64,000 nt of DNA from Flavobacterium sp. (lineage in GTDB: Bacteria; Bacteroidota; Bacteroidia; Flavobacteriales; Flavobacteriaceae), in assembly GCF_004295795.1 (NCBI RefSeq), contig NZ_SEBR01000002.1, forward strand, positions 62,001 through 126,000. Reading direction: 5' to 3'. The notes under the pieces are model-generated. The model did no database searches, had not been told where the DNA came from, and saw only the letters and a list, made by a program, of their open reading frames with translations. The position numbers and the translations under genes are program-made. Shown here one piece after another: positions 42,735 through 50,857 of the stretch; within the stretch, counting starts at the first letter, position 1; each line of letters opens with the position of its first letter.

Positions 42735-45356
42735 ATGAAACAAATACTCAAGCATTTTTGCGCCTTTTGGCTGCTCTTGGCGGGAATTCCGGCGATGGCG
42801 CAGTACAACGGTGGCGTGGCTTCGGGCGCATCGACTTCGGTGATTTCGGCTACGAGCTGTGGTATGCCTTCGTTCTATTACGCCTATTTTGGCGGCAGCA
42901 GTGACGGCGCTTCGGTAAACGAGCTGCTCGCGACGACCTGTTCGAGTCCGGGATCGTTTTACGCTTACTTCGGAGGTTTTTCCGACGGATCGGCCGTAGA
43001 CGAACTCAGCGCGACAAGTTGCGGCATTCCGCCATCGTTCTTCGCCTACATGGGAGGAACTTCCGACGGTGCCGACGTACACACGCTCGAAGCCAACACT
43101 TGCGCCTTTCCACCACAATTTTACGCCTATTTTGGCGGAAGCGGTCAAGGTTTCTCGATGGGAATCCAGGCGATTTGCCCGGTCACGCCACCAGATGCCG
43201 AGTTCACCGCAAGCACGACGACGTTGTGTCAGGGAAGTTCGGTTATTTTTACCGATACTTCGACAAACGTGCCCGCGGCCTGGAGCTGGAGTTTTCCCGG
43301 CGGAACACCATCGGTTTCTACAATCCAGAATCCGACAGTGGTTTACAACACGCCCGGAACTTACAGCGTGACGTTAGTCGCCACGAATTACAACGGATCG
43401 AACACCGAAGTGAAATCAAATTTCATAACTGTAACGGTAATTCCGGCTATACAAACGACGACTCCAAGCGAAAGATGCGGAAGCGGAACGGTCACTTTAT
43501 CGGCGACGGCCAACGCGGGCACGATCAATTGGTATGCCGATGCGACAACCACGACGGTTTTGGCCACGGGAAGTTCGTTCACGACGCCATCGCTTTCGGC
43601 CACGACAACCTATTACGTCGGATCGTCTTCTGGAAGTTGTGCTTCGCCAAGAACGGCAGTCACAGCGACGATCAAACCAATCCCGACGATCACTGCCACG
43701 ACTCCAAACTCGCGCTGCGGAACGGGAAGCGTAACCTTGTCGGCGACGGCATCGGCGGGAGCGATTTCCTGGTATTCACAACCTTCGGGCGGAACATCTT
43801 TAGGTTCGGGAGCGAGTTTTGCCACGCCATCGATAGCGGCCACGACGACTTATTACGTTGAGGTTTCCAACGGTGGATGCGTTTCTCCCAGGACATCGGT
43901 AATTGCAACGGTAAACCCGGTTCCGGAAATTTCTTCGGTGACTTCGGCCTCGAGATGCGGAAGCGGTTCGGTTACTTTGACAGCTTCCGGAACGGCAACC
44001 TTGAATTGGTACGGACAACAAATTGGCGGAAGCGTAATTTTCACCGGAAATTCGTTCGTAACCGGAAACTTATCCGTGACAACGACTTATTACGTCGAAG
44101 CGGCGAACGCGAATTGTTCGTCACCGAGAACGGCCGTGACAGCGACAATCAACACGATTCCGTCTATCACTTCTACCGTTTCGGGACAAAGATGTGATTC
44201 CGGTTCGGTTACTTTGTCGGCGGCGACCAACGTCGGAACCTTGAATTGGTACAACGTCGCAACGGGCGGAACGATTTTGGGTTCGGGAACGACTTTCACG
44301 ACGCCATCTTTGATAAATACGACTTCTTATTTTGTCGAATCGGTAAACGGCGATTGTATTTCGGTCAGAACCGAAGTCGTCGCAACCGTGAACACAACGC
44401 CAACGGTAACTTCTACGACGCCGGCATCGCGCTGCGGAACAGGCTCGGTGACTTTACAAGCAACGGCTTCGGCGGGAACGCTTTCATGGTTCAGTTTGCC
44501 GAGCGGCGGAATTTTCCTCGGAAGCGGGACGAGTTTGGCAACGGGCAATATTTCGGCCACGACCACTTATTATGTCGAAGCCTCGAGCAACGGATGCACG
44601 TCTCCAAGAACGGCAGTAATCGCCACGATCAACGATCAGCCGACGATCACCAACACGATTCCGACTTCCCGATGCGATTTTGGTGCGCTGACTTTGACTG
44701 CGTCGGCGAGTTCGGGAACGATCAGCTGGTTCGATGTCGCCATTGGCGGAAGCGCGATTGCGACAGGTTCGAGTTTTACAACTCAGGAATTGACCGCATC
44801 GGCAACTTATTACGTAGAAACGACAAACGGAATTTGTACCTCGCCACGCATTGCTGTTACGGCTACGATTTCGCCAATAGCCGCCCCGACGGGAATCGCA
44901 AACCAGACATTTTGTACCAACGAAACTGTCGGAATGCTTGTCGTGAACGGAACAAACGTGATTTGGTATGACGCCGCGACAAACGGGAATGTCGTGCCTG
45001 ACAATACGATTTTGGTTGCTGGAAACACGTACTTCGCCACGCAAACCGTCGGTTCCTGCGAAAGCGAGACGCGACTGGCCGTGACGGTTTCCCAAGGCGC
45101 TTGTCTTGGCATCCGGGACATCGTGAAAAACGAGTTGCAGGTTTATCCGAATCCGGTAAACGATTTTCTGACGGTGAGTTACACTGATGTGATCCAATCG
45201 ATCCGCGTCGTGAACATGCTCGGTCAGGAATTGCAGAAACTCGATGTCAATGCAAGTGAATCCAAGGTGAATCTTTCGGGTTACGCCGCCGGAACGTATT
45301 TGATTTTCGTCGATACGCAACAAGGCACGAGAACCGTCAAGATCATCAAGCGATAA
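42735..45356 (+). CDS. T9SS-secreted adhesin with novel N-terminal repeats, PKD and Ig-like modules
   Basis: An 873-residue surface protein. A signal peptide (MKQILKHFCAFWLLLAGIPAMAQ) precedes four copies of an unusual unit of about 35 residues around FYAYFGGSSDG. A PKD domain lies at about 147-235 (WSWSFPGGTPSVSTIQNPTV). Six regular Ig-like units of 80 residues start with SRCGTGSVTLSAT and end TTYYVEA..SPRTAVTATI, then one divergent unit. A type A T9SS sorting domain (LQVYPNPVNDFLTV) finishes it. It is cotranscribed with the SUMF1-fold protein and ends at a strong terminator. Likely an extended stalk presenting the N-terminal repeats. Confidence 0.92.
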   Translation: MKQILKHFCAFWLLLAGIPAMAQYNGGVASGASTSVISATSCGMPSFYYAYFGGSSDGASVNELLATTCSSPGSFYAYFGGFSDGSAVDELSATSCGIPPSFFAYMGGTSDGADVHTLEANTCAFPPQFYAYFGGSGQGFSMGIQAICPVTPPDAEFTASTTTLCQGSSVIFTDTSTNVPAAWSWSFPGGTPSVSTIQNPTVVYNTPGTYSVTLVATNYNGSNTEVKSNFITVTVIPAIQTTTPSERCGSGTVTLSATANAGTINWYADATTTTVLATGSSFTTPSLSATTTYYVGSSSGSCASPRTAVTATIKPIPTITATTPNSRCGTGSVTLSATASAGAISWYSQPSGGTSLGSGASFATPSIAATTTYYVEVSNGGCVSPRTSVIATVNPVPEISSVTSASRCGSGSVTLTASGTATLNWYGQQIGGSVIFTGNSFVTGNLSVTTTYYVEAANANCSSPRTAVTATINTIPSITSTVSGQRCDSGSVTLSAATNVGTLNWYNVATGGTILGSGTTFTTPSLINTTSYFVESVNGDCISVRTEVVATVNTTPTVTSTTPASRCGTGSVTLQATASAGTLSWFSLPSGGIFLGSGTSLATGNISATTTYYVEASSNGCTSPRTAVIATINDQPTITNTIPTSRCDFGALTLTASASSGTISWFDVAIGGSAIATGSSFTTQELTASATYYVETTNGICTSPRIAVTATISPIAAPTGIANQTFCTNETVGMLVVNGTNVIWYDAATNGNVVPDNTILVAGNTYFATQTVGSCESETRLAVTVSQGACLGIRDIVKNELQVYPNPVNDFLTVSYTDVIQSIRVVNMLGQELQKLDVNASESKVNLSGYAAGTYLIFVDTQQGTRTVKIIKR
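43459..44900 (+). repeat. Six tandem about 240-bp Ig-module units
   Basis: Module starts fall near 43459, 43708, 43948, 44188, 44425 and 44665, spaced 237-249 bp, with shared coding sequence for RCGxGSVTL and SPRTAV. Confidence 0.75.
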
Positions 45357-45370
45357 ATTTTAAAGCATAG

Positions 45371-45400
45371 AAAAAGCCACCTGATTTGGGTGGCTTTTTT
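45371..45400. terminator. Bidirectional terminator between adhesin and hydroxylase genes
   Basis: AAAAAGCCACC pairs with GGGTGGCTTTTTT around a short loop. Confidence 0.85.
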
Positions 45401-45414
45401 GTTTTATATCGGTA

Positions 45415-47175
45415 TTAAATCGCGCTTTCTTTCTCGAAAATAAGTTCGAGTCCGTTGGTGATCAAATGGGCGATTTGGGGTCTTTCCACTTTGAGATTTT
45501 CCAGATGAAGCAAAACTTGTTGTTCCAGATCGGATTGGTGTAAATTGTGCAGCAATTCGACGATTTCTACCGAAAGCAACCAATCTTTTGGATGTTTGGT
45601 GCGAAGTGTTTCGAAGACCTCGGCCAGTTTTTTATCGGAATCTTTGCCCAATCGGATGTCTCTAACGGTTTTGTACAAGCCTTCGAGTTCCGATCTTTGT
45701 TCCGATTCTTTGGCTTTTATCGTTTTCGACGAAGGCACGTGCGTGATCAGGTCAAAACTCCTGACGTCGGCCGGACCCGAAAATGCCGAGACGACTTTCT
45801 TCCCTACAGCCATATCGTAAATTCCCCATTCAGGCTGGAACAAAACGTTTTCGCCGTGAGTCACCGTGCAATTCCTGAAACTGATCAGGATGATTTCGCC
45901 TTGCAGATTGCGAGAACCTGTAATGATTTCACCTGTTACCGTAATGTCGCCTTCGAATTCCAGTGTCACCATTTCGGCTTCGTAAATGTTGTAAGCCCGC
46001 AAATCACGCGGACTCATATCTTCGATGGCGAGGTTTATACCGATGAGTTTCCCGATTGGCGAACCGAAACCGTCTTTATGCGTATGCGTCGAATGCCCTA
46101 CCAATTCTTTTTCGCGGTAAGAAAGTGCGGTTTTTCCGGTCGTTTGTATGTAAACCGGTTTGCCCGAATTTTCGATGACGTTGGTGAAAACACCCGAAAC
46201 CTGCAAACCTGTGCTCAATTCTATCGTTCCCATCGCTTGTGAGTCGATGAGTTTTTGGATGCTCGAAAGTCCGCCGGTTCTCAAGGCCATTCCGTTCGCG
46301 AATTCTTCGAGAACCTGGCTCAGATAGGCGAAGTCTGGCGTGACATAAAGCTGCGGTTGCGGTTTTGTGATGTCGAAACTTTGGTCGGCGGCCGAGATGT
46401 CGTATGGGATTTTCCTGACTTCATCGGTCATGCACCAAGCGCTTTCGCCGATAGACGACAAAAGTCCGGCGCCGTAGATTTTCGGGTTTTCGACTTCTCC
46501 GATCAATCCGTATTCGACTGTCCACCAATGCAAATTGCGGATTCTCGCCATTTCTGACGGTTCGCCCATGTTGTTCTGCAAACCTTCCACCGCTTTTTCC
46601 GCCGATTCGATTTCGTCTTTTGGCGTTCCTTCGGCTTCTTTGAGAATCGACAAAAGTCTGATGGCTTCGTACAATTCATAATCCTTTCCCGACGAGATCG
46701 CCTTGCATCCGATTTCCCCAAAACGACGCAGATATTCGGCATACTCAGGATTTGCGATGATAGGAGCGTGGCCTGCACCTTCGTGGATGATGTCCGGAGC
46801 TGGCGTATATTCGATGTGTTCGAGTTGTCTGATATCGGATGCGATCACCAAAACGTTGTAAGCCTGGAATTCCATGAACGCGTTTGGCGGAATGAATCCG
46901 TCAACGGCCACGGCAGCCCAACCGATTTCCTTGAGGATGCGGTTCATACCGTACATATTCGGGATGTTGTCGATCTCGAGTCCGGTTTTTTGCAGTCCGT
47001 CAAGGTAAGATTCGTGGGCAACTTTCGAAAGATAGTCGACGTTCTTGCGCATGACGTAACGCCAAACGGCTTGGTTTACCGGCGTGTAATCGTCGTAATC
47101 CTGAGGCTTGATGAATTGCTTCAAATGCTTCGGAAGTCGGTCGATCAAAGGATTGCTTTCAAAATCGGTGCTCAT
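45415..47175 (-). CDS. phhA: Aromatic amino acid hydroxylase (phenylalanine 4-monooxygenase, long form)
   Basis: Hydroxylates phenylalanine to tyrosine using iron, oxygen and a pterin. The iron-ligand motif PDIIHEGAGHAP (two His) lies near residue 121, and the third ligand Glu is in WWTVEYGLIGE near 207. At 586 residues it is about twice the usual bacterial length: residues 1-330 are the catalytic domain and the rest (TGLQVSGVFTNVIENSG onward) is an extra domain found in Bacteroidota forms. I chose ATG 47175 (MSTDFESNPLIDRL) over the upstream in-frame ATG at 47226. A structured leader may lie upstream. Confidence 0.93.
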   Translation of the reverse strand: MSTDFESNPLIDRLPKHLKQFIKPQDYDDYTPVNQAVWRYVMRKNVDYLSKVAHESYLDGLQKTGLEIDNIPNMYGMNRILKEIGWAAVAVDGFIPPNAFMEFQAYNVLVIASDIRQLEHIEYTPAPDIIHEGAGHAPIIANPEYAEYLRRFGEIGCKAISSGKDYELYEAIRLLSILKEAEGTPKDEIESAEKAVEGLQNNMGEPSEMARIRNLHWWTVEYGLIGEVENPKIYGAGLLSSIGESAWCMTDEVRKIPYDISAADQSFDITKPQPQLYVTPDFAYLSQVLEEFANGMALRTGGLSSIQKLIDSQAMGTIELSTGLQVSGVFTNVIENSGKPVYIQTTGKTALSYREKELVGHSTHTHKDGFGSPIGKLIGINLAIEDMSPRDLRAYNIYEAEMVTLEFEGDITVTGEIITGSRNLQGEIILISFRNCTVTHGENVLFQPEWGIYDMAVGKKVVSAFSGPADVRSFDLITHVPSSKTIKAKESEQRSELEGLYKTVRDIRLGKDSDKKLAEVFETLRTKHPKDWLLSVEIVELLHNLHQSDLEQQVLLHLENLKVERPQIAHLITNGLELIFEKESAI

Positions 47176-47240
47176 AAAATGTTCACTTGGGTTGCGGTAA
47201 AAATACGAAATCCGCAACAGCGCCATTCAAATGAAGTCAT

Positions 47241-47278
47241 AAAAAAACCGCGGACGTTAGGGCGACCACGGTTTTTTA
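47241..47278 (-). terminator. Terminator-like hairpin upstream of phhA
   Basis: AACCGCGG and CCACGGTT (one mismatch) form a stem flanked by A and T runs. On the minus strand it lies between the candidate RNA and phhA, so it either ends the RNA or attenuates phhA. Confidence 0.65.
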
Positions 47279-47475
47279 AAAAAACAACAACAACAAATAA
47301 ATCAAAATTCAATCAATGCTTTTTTTAGGCTGGCCGTCTCAATTCGGTGGCATTTCCGGACATCCTAAACTCGTCTCTTAAAAAGCGAAAGTACTTGGCC
47401 TCTCGCTTTGTATGTAAAAATGTTTGTAGGTTCTTACGGGTTAAACTTGTTCTCGACTGGTGTTCGATTCCTTTG
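47241..47475 (-). ncRNA. Candidate structured RNA or long leader upstream of phhA
   Basis: The 563 bp between phhA and the next gene hold no good gene, but a minus-strand transcript unit is visible. A -7 element (TACATTTG) lies at 47489-47482, followed by about 235 bp ending at the terminator-like hairpin. Inside is a perfect 7-bp stem, AAAGCGA with TCGCTTT, around 47391-47411. A frame of 58 codons (47501-47325) also stays open and ends FRMSGNATELRRPA, but its only ATG gives 12 residues. It could be a free RNA (6S-like or another flavobacterial RNA) or a phhA leader. Confidence 0.35.
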
Positions 47476-47481
47476 TTGAAG

Positions 47482-47489
47482 CAAATGTA
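47482..47489 (-). promoter_or_regulatory. -7 element of the candidate RNA
   Basis: TACATTTG on the minus strand, with TTTT about 20 bp upstream at the -33 position. Confidence 0.35.
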
Positions 47490-47739
47490 ACGGCATTGCA
47501 ATCAGCGGTAAAAATTTTTGAGGTAAATGGAATATTTTATGAGGTAAGAACTCCTAAAAATGTAGAATTCATCGATAAAGTGTCATTTTGAAGCAATCGA
47601 TTTGGATCCTGGATGGCAGACTTAAGACCAATGGATGAGAGACAATTTCGTTTTAAAAATATTTGGGCGGAAGTTTGACCGTAAACGAAAAAAAATCCGA
47701 AACGCTCGGTTCCGGATTTTGAATTTGAATTTTCGCAAG

Positions 47740-48279
47740 TTACTTTTTCGCTTCTGGTGGATATTTGGCCAAAATCTTAGAAACGAACTCCTTGACGCGT
47801 TCGTCCTTTTTCTCCATGTCCTTTGTCAGCACACCTTCGCCTTCACCTTGCCAAACAAGTTCTTTCTTCTTGGCGTCGATGAGGTCGATGAAAAGCGTTC
47901 CTTCGGTGTAAGTGTTGACCGATGTGTTTCCGCCCATCATCCAAGGATTCCAGCCCCAACCCCAGCCGTAACCCCAACCGGAATTGAAAGTGTTCACGTC
48001 GACTTTTTGGCGCGCTTTGGTGAAAATATTCACGAGCAGATCAGGATTTTCGCTTTTGGTAAAGCCTTTTGCCGTCATGGCTTCTTCGATCGAGCGCATG
48101 ATTCGTTTTTTGTCGAGATCGGAAATTTCAACCTTGTCGATTCCCGGCTTGAAAAAAGCGTAGGTCTTGTACTGGCTGAAATTCGCGGTTTTGTCGTAAT
48201 CGGTATGGACTTTTACCGAAGAACAAGAGCCGGCGATAAACAACACCAGCAAAAGTGGAAGCATTTTTATAGTTTTCAT
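47740..48279 (-). CDS. DUF4136 lipoprotein
   Basis: A 179-residue lipoprotein with lipobox IAGSC (Cys19) and a DUF4136 domain (VKVHTDYDKTANFSQYKTYAF, KRIMRSIEEAMTAKGF, PDLLVNIFTKARQKVDV). The middle has an unusual Gly/Trp-rich stretch (GWGYGWGWGWNPWMMGGN) seen in some family members, and the end is TLFIDLIDAKKKELVWQGEG. The domain is of unknown function in the outer membrane or periplasm. ATG 48279 is chosen because the signal peptide starts there. Confidence 0.9.
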   Translation of the reverse strand: MKTIKMLPLLLVLFIAGSCSSVKVHTDYDKTANFSQYKTYAFFKPGIDKVEISDLDKKRIMRSIEEAMTAKGFTKSENPDLLVNIFTKARQKVDVNTFNSGWGYGWGWGWNPWMMGGNTSVNTYTEGTLFIDLIDAKKKELVWQGEGEGVLTKDMEKKDERVKEFVSKILAKYPPEAKK

Positions 48280-48330
48280 AGCAGATAATTTACAGTTCAA
48301 ACGAACATCGACAATCGCCATGAACGGCCG

Positions 48331-50325
48331 TCAAATGTTCTCGAGCAATTGGTCGTCGACGAAGTTCGGAAGCGTCACTTTGAGCAAAGGTTCGTGTTCC
48401 ATCGCACGTTTTATGGCGAAGATCGCTTCGTCGTTTCTCGCCCAACTTCTTCTGGAAATTCCGTTGTTGACATCCCAGAAAAGCATGGATTTCAGGCGTT
48501 TGGACGCGGCTTCGGAACCATCAAGAACCATGCCGAATCCGCCGTTTATGACCTCGCCCCAACCGACGCCGCCGCCGTTGTGAATACTTACCCAAGTCGC
48601 GCCCCGAAAGCTGTCCCCGATGACGTTTTGGATGGCCATATCGGCGGTGAACCGCGAGCCGTCGTAAATGTTCGAAGTCTCGCGATAAGGCGAATCTGTT
48701 CCAGAAACGTCGTGGTGATCGCGTCCCAGAACGATCTGTCCGATTTCTGCTTTGGCGATTGCCTGGTTGAAAGCTTCGGCGATTTTGGTGCGTCCGTCGG
48801 CGTCGGCGTATAAGATTCTGGCCTGTGATCCTACGACGAGTTTGTTTTGTTGAGCGCCTTTTATCCAGCGGATGTTGTCCTCCATCTGTTGTCTGATTTC
48901 CGATGGAGCGGTTTTGGCCATTTCCTCGAGAACCGACAACGCAATCGCATCGGTTTTCTCCAGATCTTCGGGCTTGCAAGACGTGCAAACCCATCGGAAA
49001 GGTCCGAATCCGTAATCGAAACACATCGGACCCAAAATATCCTGAACGTAACTCGGATACTTGAAATCGATTCCGTTTTCGGCAAAAATATCGGCTCCGG
49101 CTCTCGAACATTCTAGCAAAAAAGCGTTTCCGTAATCGAAAAAATACGTGCCTTTTGCCGTGTGTTTGTTGACGGCAGCGGCGTGTCTGCGAAGCGATTC
49201 CTGCACTTTTTCCTTGAACAGATCAGGGTTTTCGGCCATCATTTTCTTGGCCTGCTCAAAATCGACATCGACCGGATAATAGCCGCCGGCCCAAGGATTG
49301 TGAAGCGAAGTCTGATCGGAACCCAAATCGATGTACAAATCTTCTGAATCGAACTTTTCCCAAACCTCGACGACATTTCCTTCGTAAGCGATAGAAACGG
49401 TTTCTTTATTGGCTTTCGCCGACTTGACGCGGGAAACGAGTTCGTCGATATTCGAGATTTTCTCGTCGACCCAACCTTGGGAATGGCGCACGTCTACAGC
49501 TTTTGGATTCACTTCGGCGCAGACTGTAATCACTCCGGCAATGTTTCCGGCTTTGGGTTGCGCACCGCTCATGCCACCAAGACCGGACGTTACGAACAAT
49601 TTTCCTGAAAGATCTTCGCCGTTTTTGGCAATTTTTCGTCCGGCGTTCATTACTGTGATCGTTGTTCCATGCACGATGCCTTGCGGGCCGATGTACATGT
49701 AGCTTCCGGCGGTCATTTGCCCATATTGCGTGACGCCGAGCGCGTTGAATTTTTCCCAATCGTCGGGTTTGGAGTAATTTGGAATCATCATTCCGTTTGT
49801 GACGACAACTCTCGGCGCTTCGGAATGCGACGGAAAAAGTCCCATCGGATGGCCCGAATACATCACAAGTGTTTGCTCGTTCGTCATTTCGGACAAATAT
49901 TTCATCGTGAGCAGATATTGCGCCCAATTCGAGAAGACCGCACCATTTCCGCCATAGGTTATCAACTCGTGCGGATGTTGCGCAACGGCATAATCGAGAT
50001 TGTTCTGGATCATGAGCATGATGGCTTTGGCCTGATCGCTTTTTCCGGGATAATCCGAGAGCGGACGCGCCTTCATCTCATAATCGGGACGAAGCCTGTA
50101 CATGTAGATCCGTCCGTAAGTGTTGAGTTCTTCGAGGAATTCCCTGGCGAGAACCGCGTGATCCTTTTTGTCGAAATACCGAAGTGCATTGCGAAGTGCG
50201 AGTTTTTTCTCTTCGTCAGACAAAATGTCCTTGCGTTTGGGCGCGTGGTTGATTTGCGGTTCGTAAGGTTTCGGATTTGGCAAAACCGATGGAATGCCTT
50301 GTGAAATCTGCTCTTGGAATGTCAT
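48331..50325 (-). CDS. hutU: Urocanate hydratase
   Basis: Second step of histidine degradation: urocanate plus water gives imidazolonepropionate, with bound NAD. The 664-residue protein is the long Bacteroidota type. Visible are NAD-loop motifs (SGLGGMSGAQPKAG), the catalytic Cys region (LGPMCFDYGFGPFRWVCTSC) and the C-terminal WVSIHNGGGVGWGEVINGGFGM. No hutH, hutI or hutG is in the window, so the pathway is either elsewhere or partial. The start at 50325 overlaps the upstream DUF5522 gene by 4 nt. Confidence 0.95.
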   Translation of the reverse strand: MTFQEQISQGIPSVLPNPKPYEPQINHAPKRKDILSDEEKKLALRNALRYFDKKDHAVLAREFLEELNTYGRIYMYRLRPDYEMKARPLSDYPGKSDQAKAIMLMIQNNLDYAVAQHPHELITYGGNGAVFSNWAQYLLTMKYLSEMTNEQTLVMYSGHPMGLFPSHSEAPRVVVTNGMMIPNYSKPDDWEKFNALGVTQYGQMTAGSYMYIGPQGIVHGTTITVMNAGRKIAKNGEDLSGKLFVTSGLGGMSGAQPKAGNIAGVITVCAEVNPKAVDVRHSQGWVDEKISNIDELVSRVKSAKANKETVSIAYEGNVVEVWEKFDSEDLYIDLGSDQTSLHNPWAGGYYPVDVDFEQAKKMMAENPDLFKEKVQESLRRHAAAVNKHTAKGTYFFDYGNAFLLECSRAGADIFAENGIDFKYPSYVQDILGPMCFDYGFGPFRWVCTSCKPEDLEKTDAIALSVLEEMAKTAPSEIRQQMEDNIRWIKGAQQNKLVVGSQARILYADADGRTKIAEAFNQAIAKAEIGQIVLGRDHHDVSGTDSPYRETSNIYDGSRFTADMAIQNVIGDSFRGATWVSIHNGGGVGWGEVINGGFGMVLDGSEAASKRLKSMLFWDVNNGISRRSWARNDEAIFAIKRAMEHEPLLKVTLPNFVDDQLLENI

Positions 50326-50510
50326 TTTTTTGGGAATGTATTCGTGTTTTTGTCGTATCCGTACGGACAGTGTCGGCAACCGCTTCTGCAACAATGACCG
50401 CGCTTGAGGTGAAATTTTTCGGTGAAGACCTTCCAGCCTTCGGGCGTTAGATAATAGTCTTCGCCTTCTATGAGTTTATTTGCCTCGTTTTGCCCGTCCA
50501 TTAGCGACAA
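50322..50510 (-). CDS. DUF5522 cysteine-rich small protein
   Basis: A 62-residue protein of the DUF5522 family with the conserved Cys cluster GHCCRSGCRHCPYGY, which suggests a metal or Fe-S site. It is upstream of and overlaps hutU (4 nt), so the two are cotranscribed. Function unknown. Confidence 0.88.
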   Translation of the reverse strand: MSLMDGQNEANKLIEGEDYYLTPEGWKVFTEKFHLKRGHCCRSGCRHCPYGYDKNTNTFPKK

Positions 50511-50529
50511 ATTTAGGATATTTGAAACA

Positions 50530-50856
50530 ATGAAGGTAATCGTTGCGAACTATTTAATTCCGAAAGGATTTGTGGGAATCACATTGTGGCCTTTCGTGAT
50601 TTTGGCGTCCCATGCGCTCAAACACGACGAAACGGTCGTTCGACATGAGAAAATCCATCTGAAGCAACAACTCGAACTGCTCGTGCTTCCGTTTTTTGTT
50701 TGGTATGGATTGGAATTCGTTTTTCGTTTGATGCAATTCCGAAATCGCAAACTGGCTTACCGGAATATTTGCTTCGAACGCGAAGCTTATGCCAATGAAA
50801 AAAGCCCGGACTATTTGCAGTCGCGGGCTTTTTGGAGTTTTTTGAAGTATTTGTGA
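50530..50856 (+). CDS. Small membrane protein with an HExxH motif
   Basis: A 108-residue protein with two hydrophobic stretches (VGITLWPFVILASHAL; LLVLPFFVWYGLEFVFRL). Between them is RHEKIHLKQQLE, an HExxH zinc-protease-like motif, and an acidic FEREAYANE follows that could provide the third ligand. This is the minimal gluzincin arrangement. No protease of this size is familiar to me, so activity is unproven. It is divergent from the DUF5522-hutU operon. Confidence 0.75.
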   Translation: MKVIVANYLIPKGFVGITLWPFVILASHALKHDETVVRHEKIHLKQQLELLVLPFFVWYGLEFVFRLMQFRNRKLAYRNICFEREAYANEKSPDYLQSRAFWSFLKYL

Positions 50857-50857
50857 T

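Noticed and set aside
44484..45323. 279-codon minus-strand frame inside the adhesin
   Set aside because: It lies opposite Ig-module repeats and is Arg/Ser-rich; the adhesin frame is well supported.
47461..47490. tRNA-like T-loop GTTCGATTCC on the plus strand
   Set aside because: The flanking bases do not pair as a T stem and no cloverleaf can be drawn.
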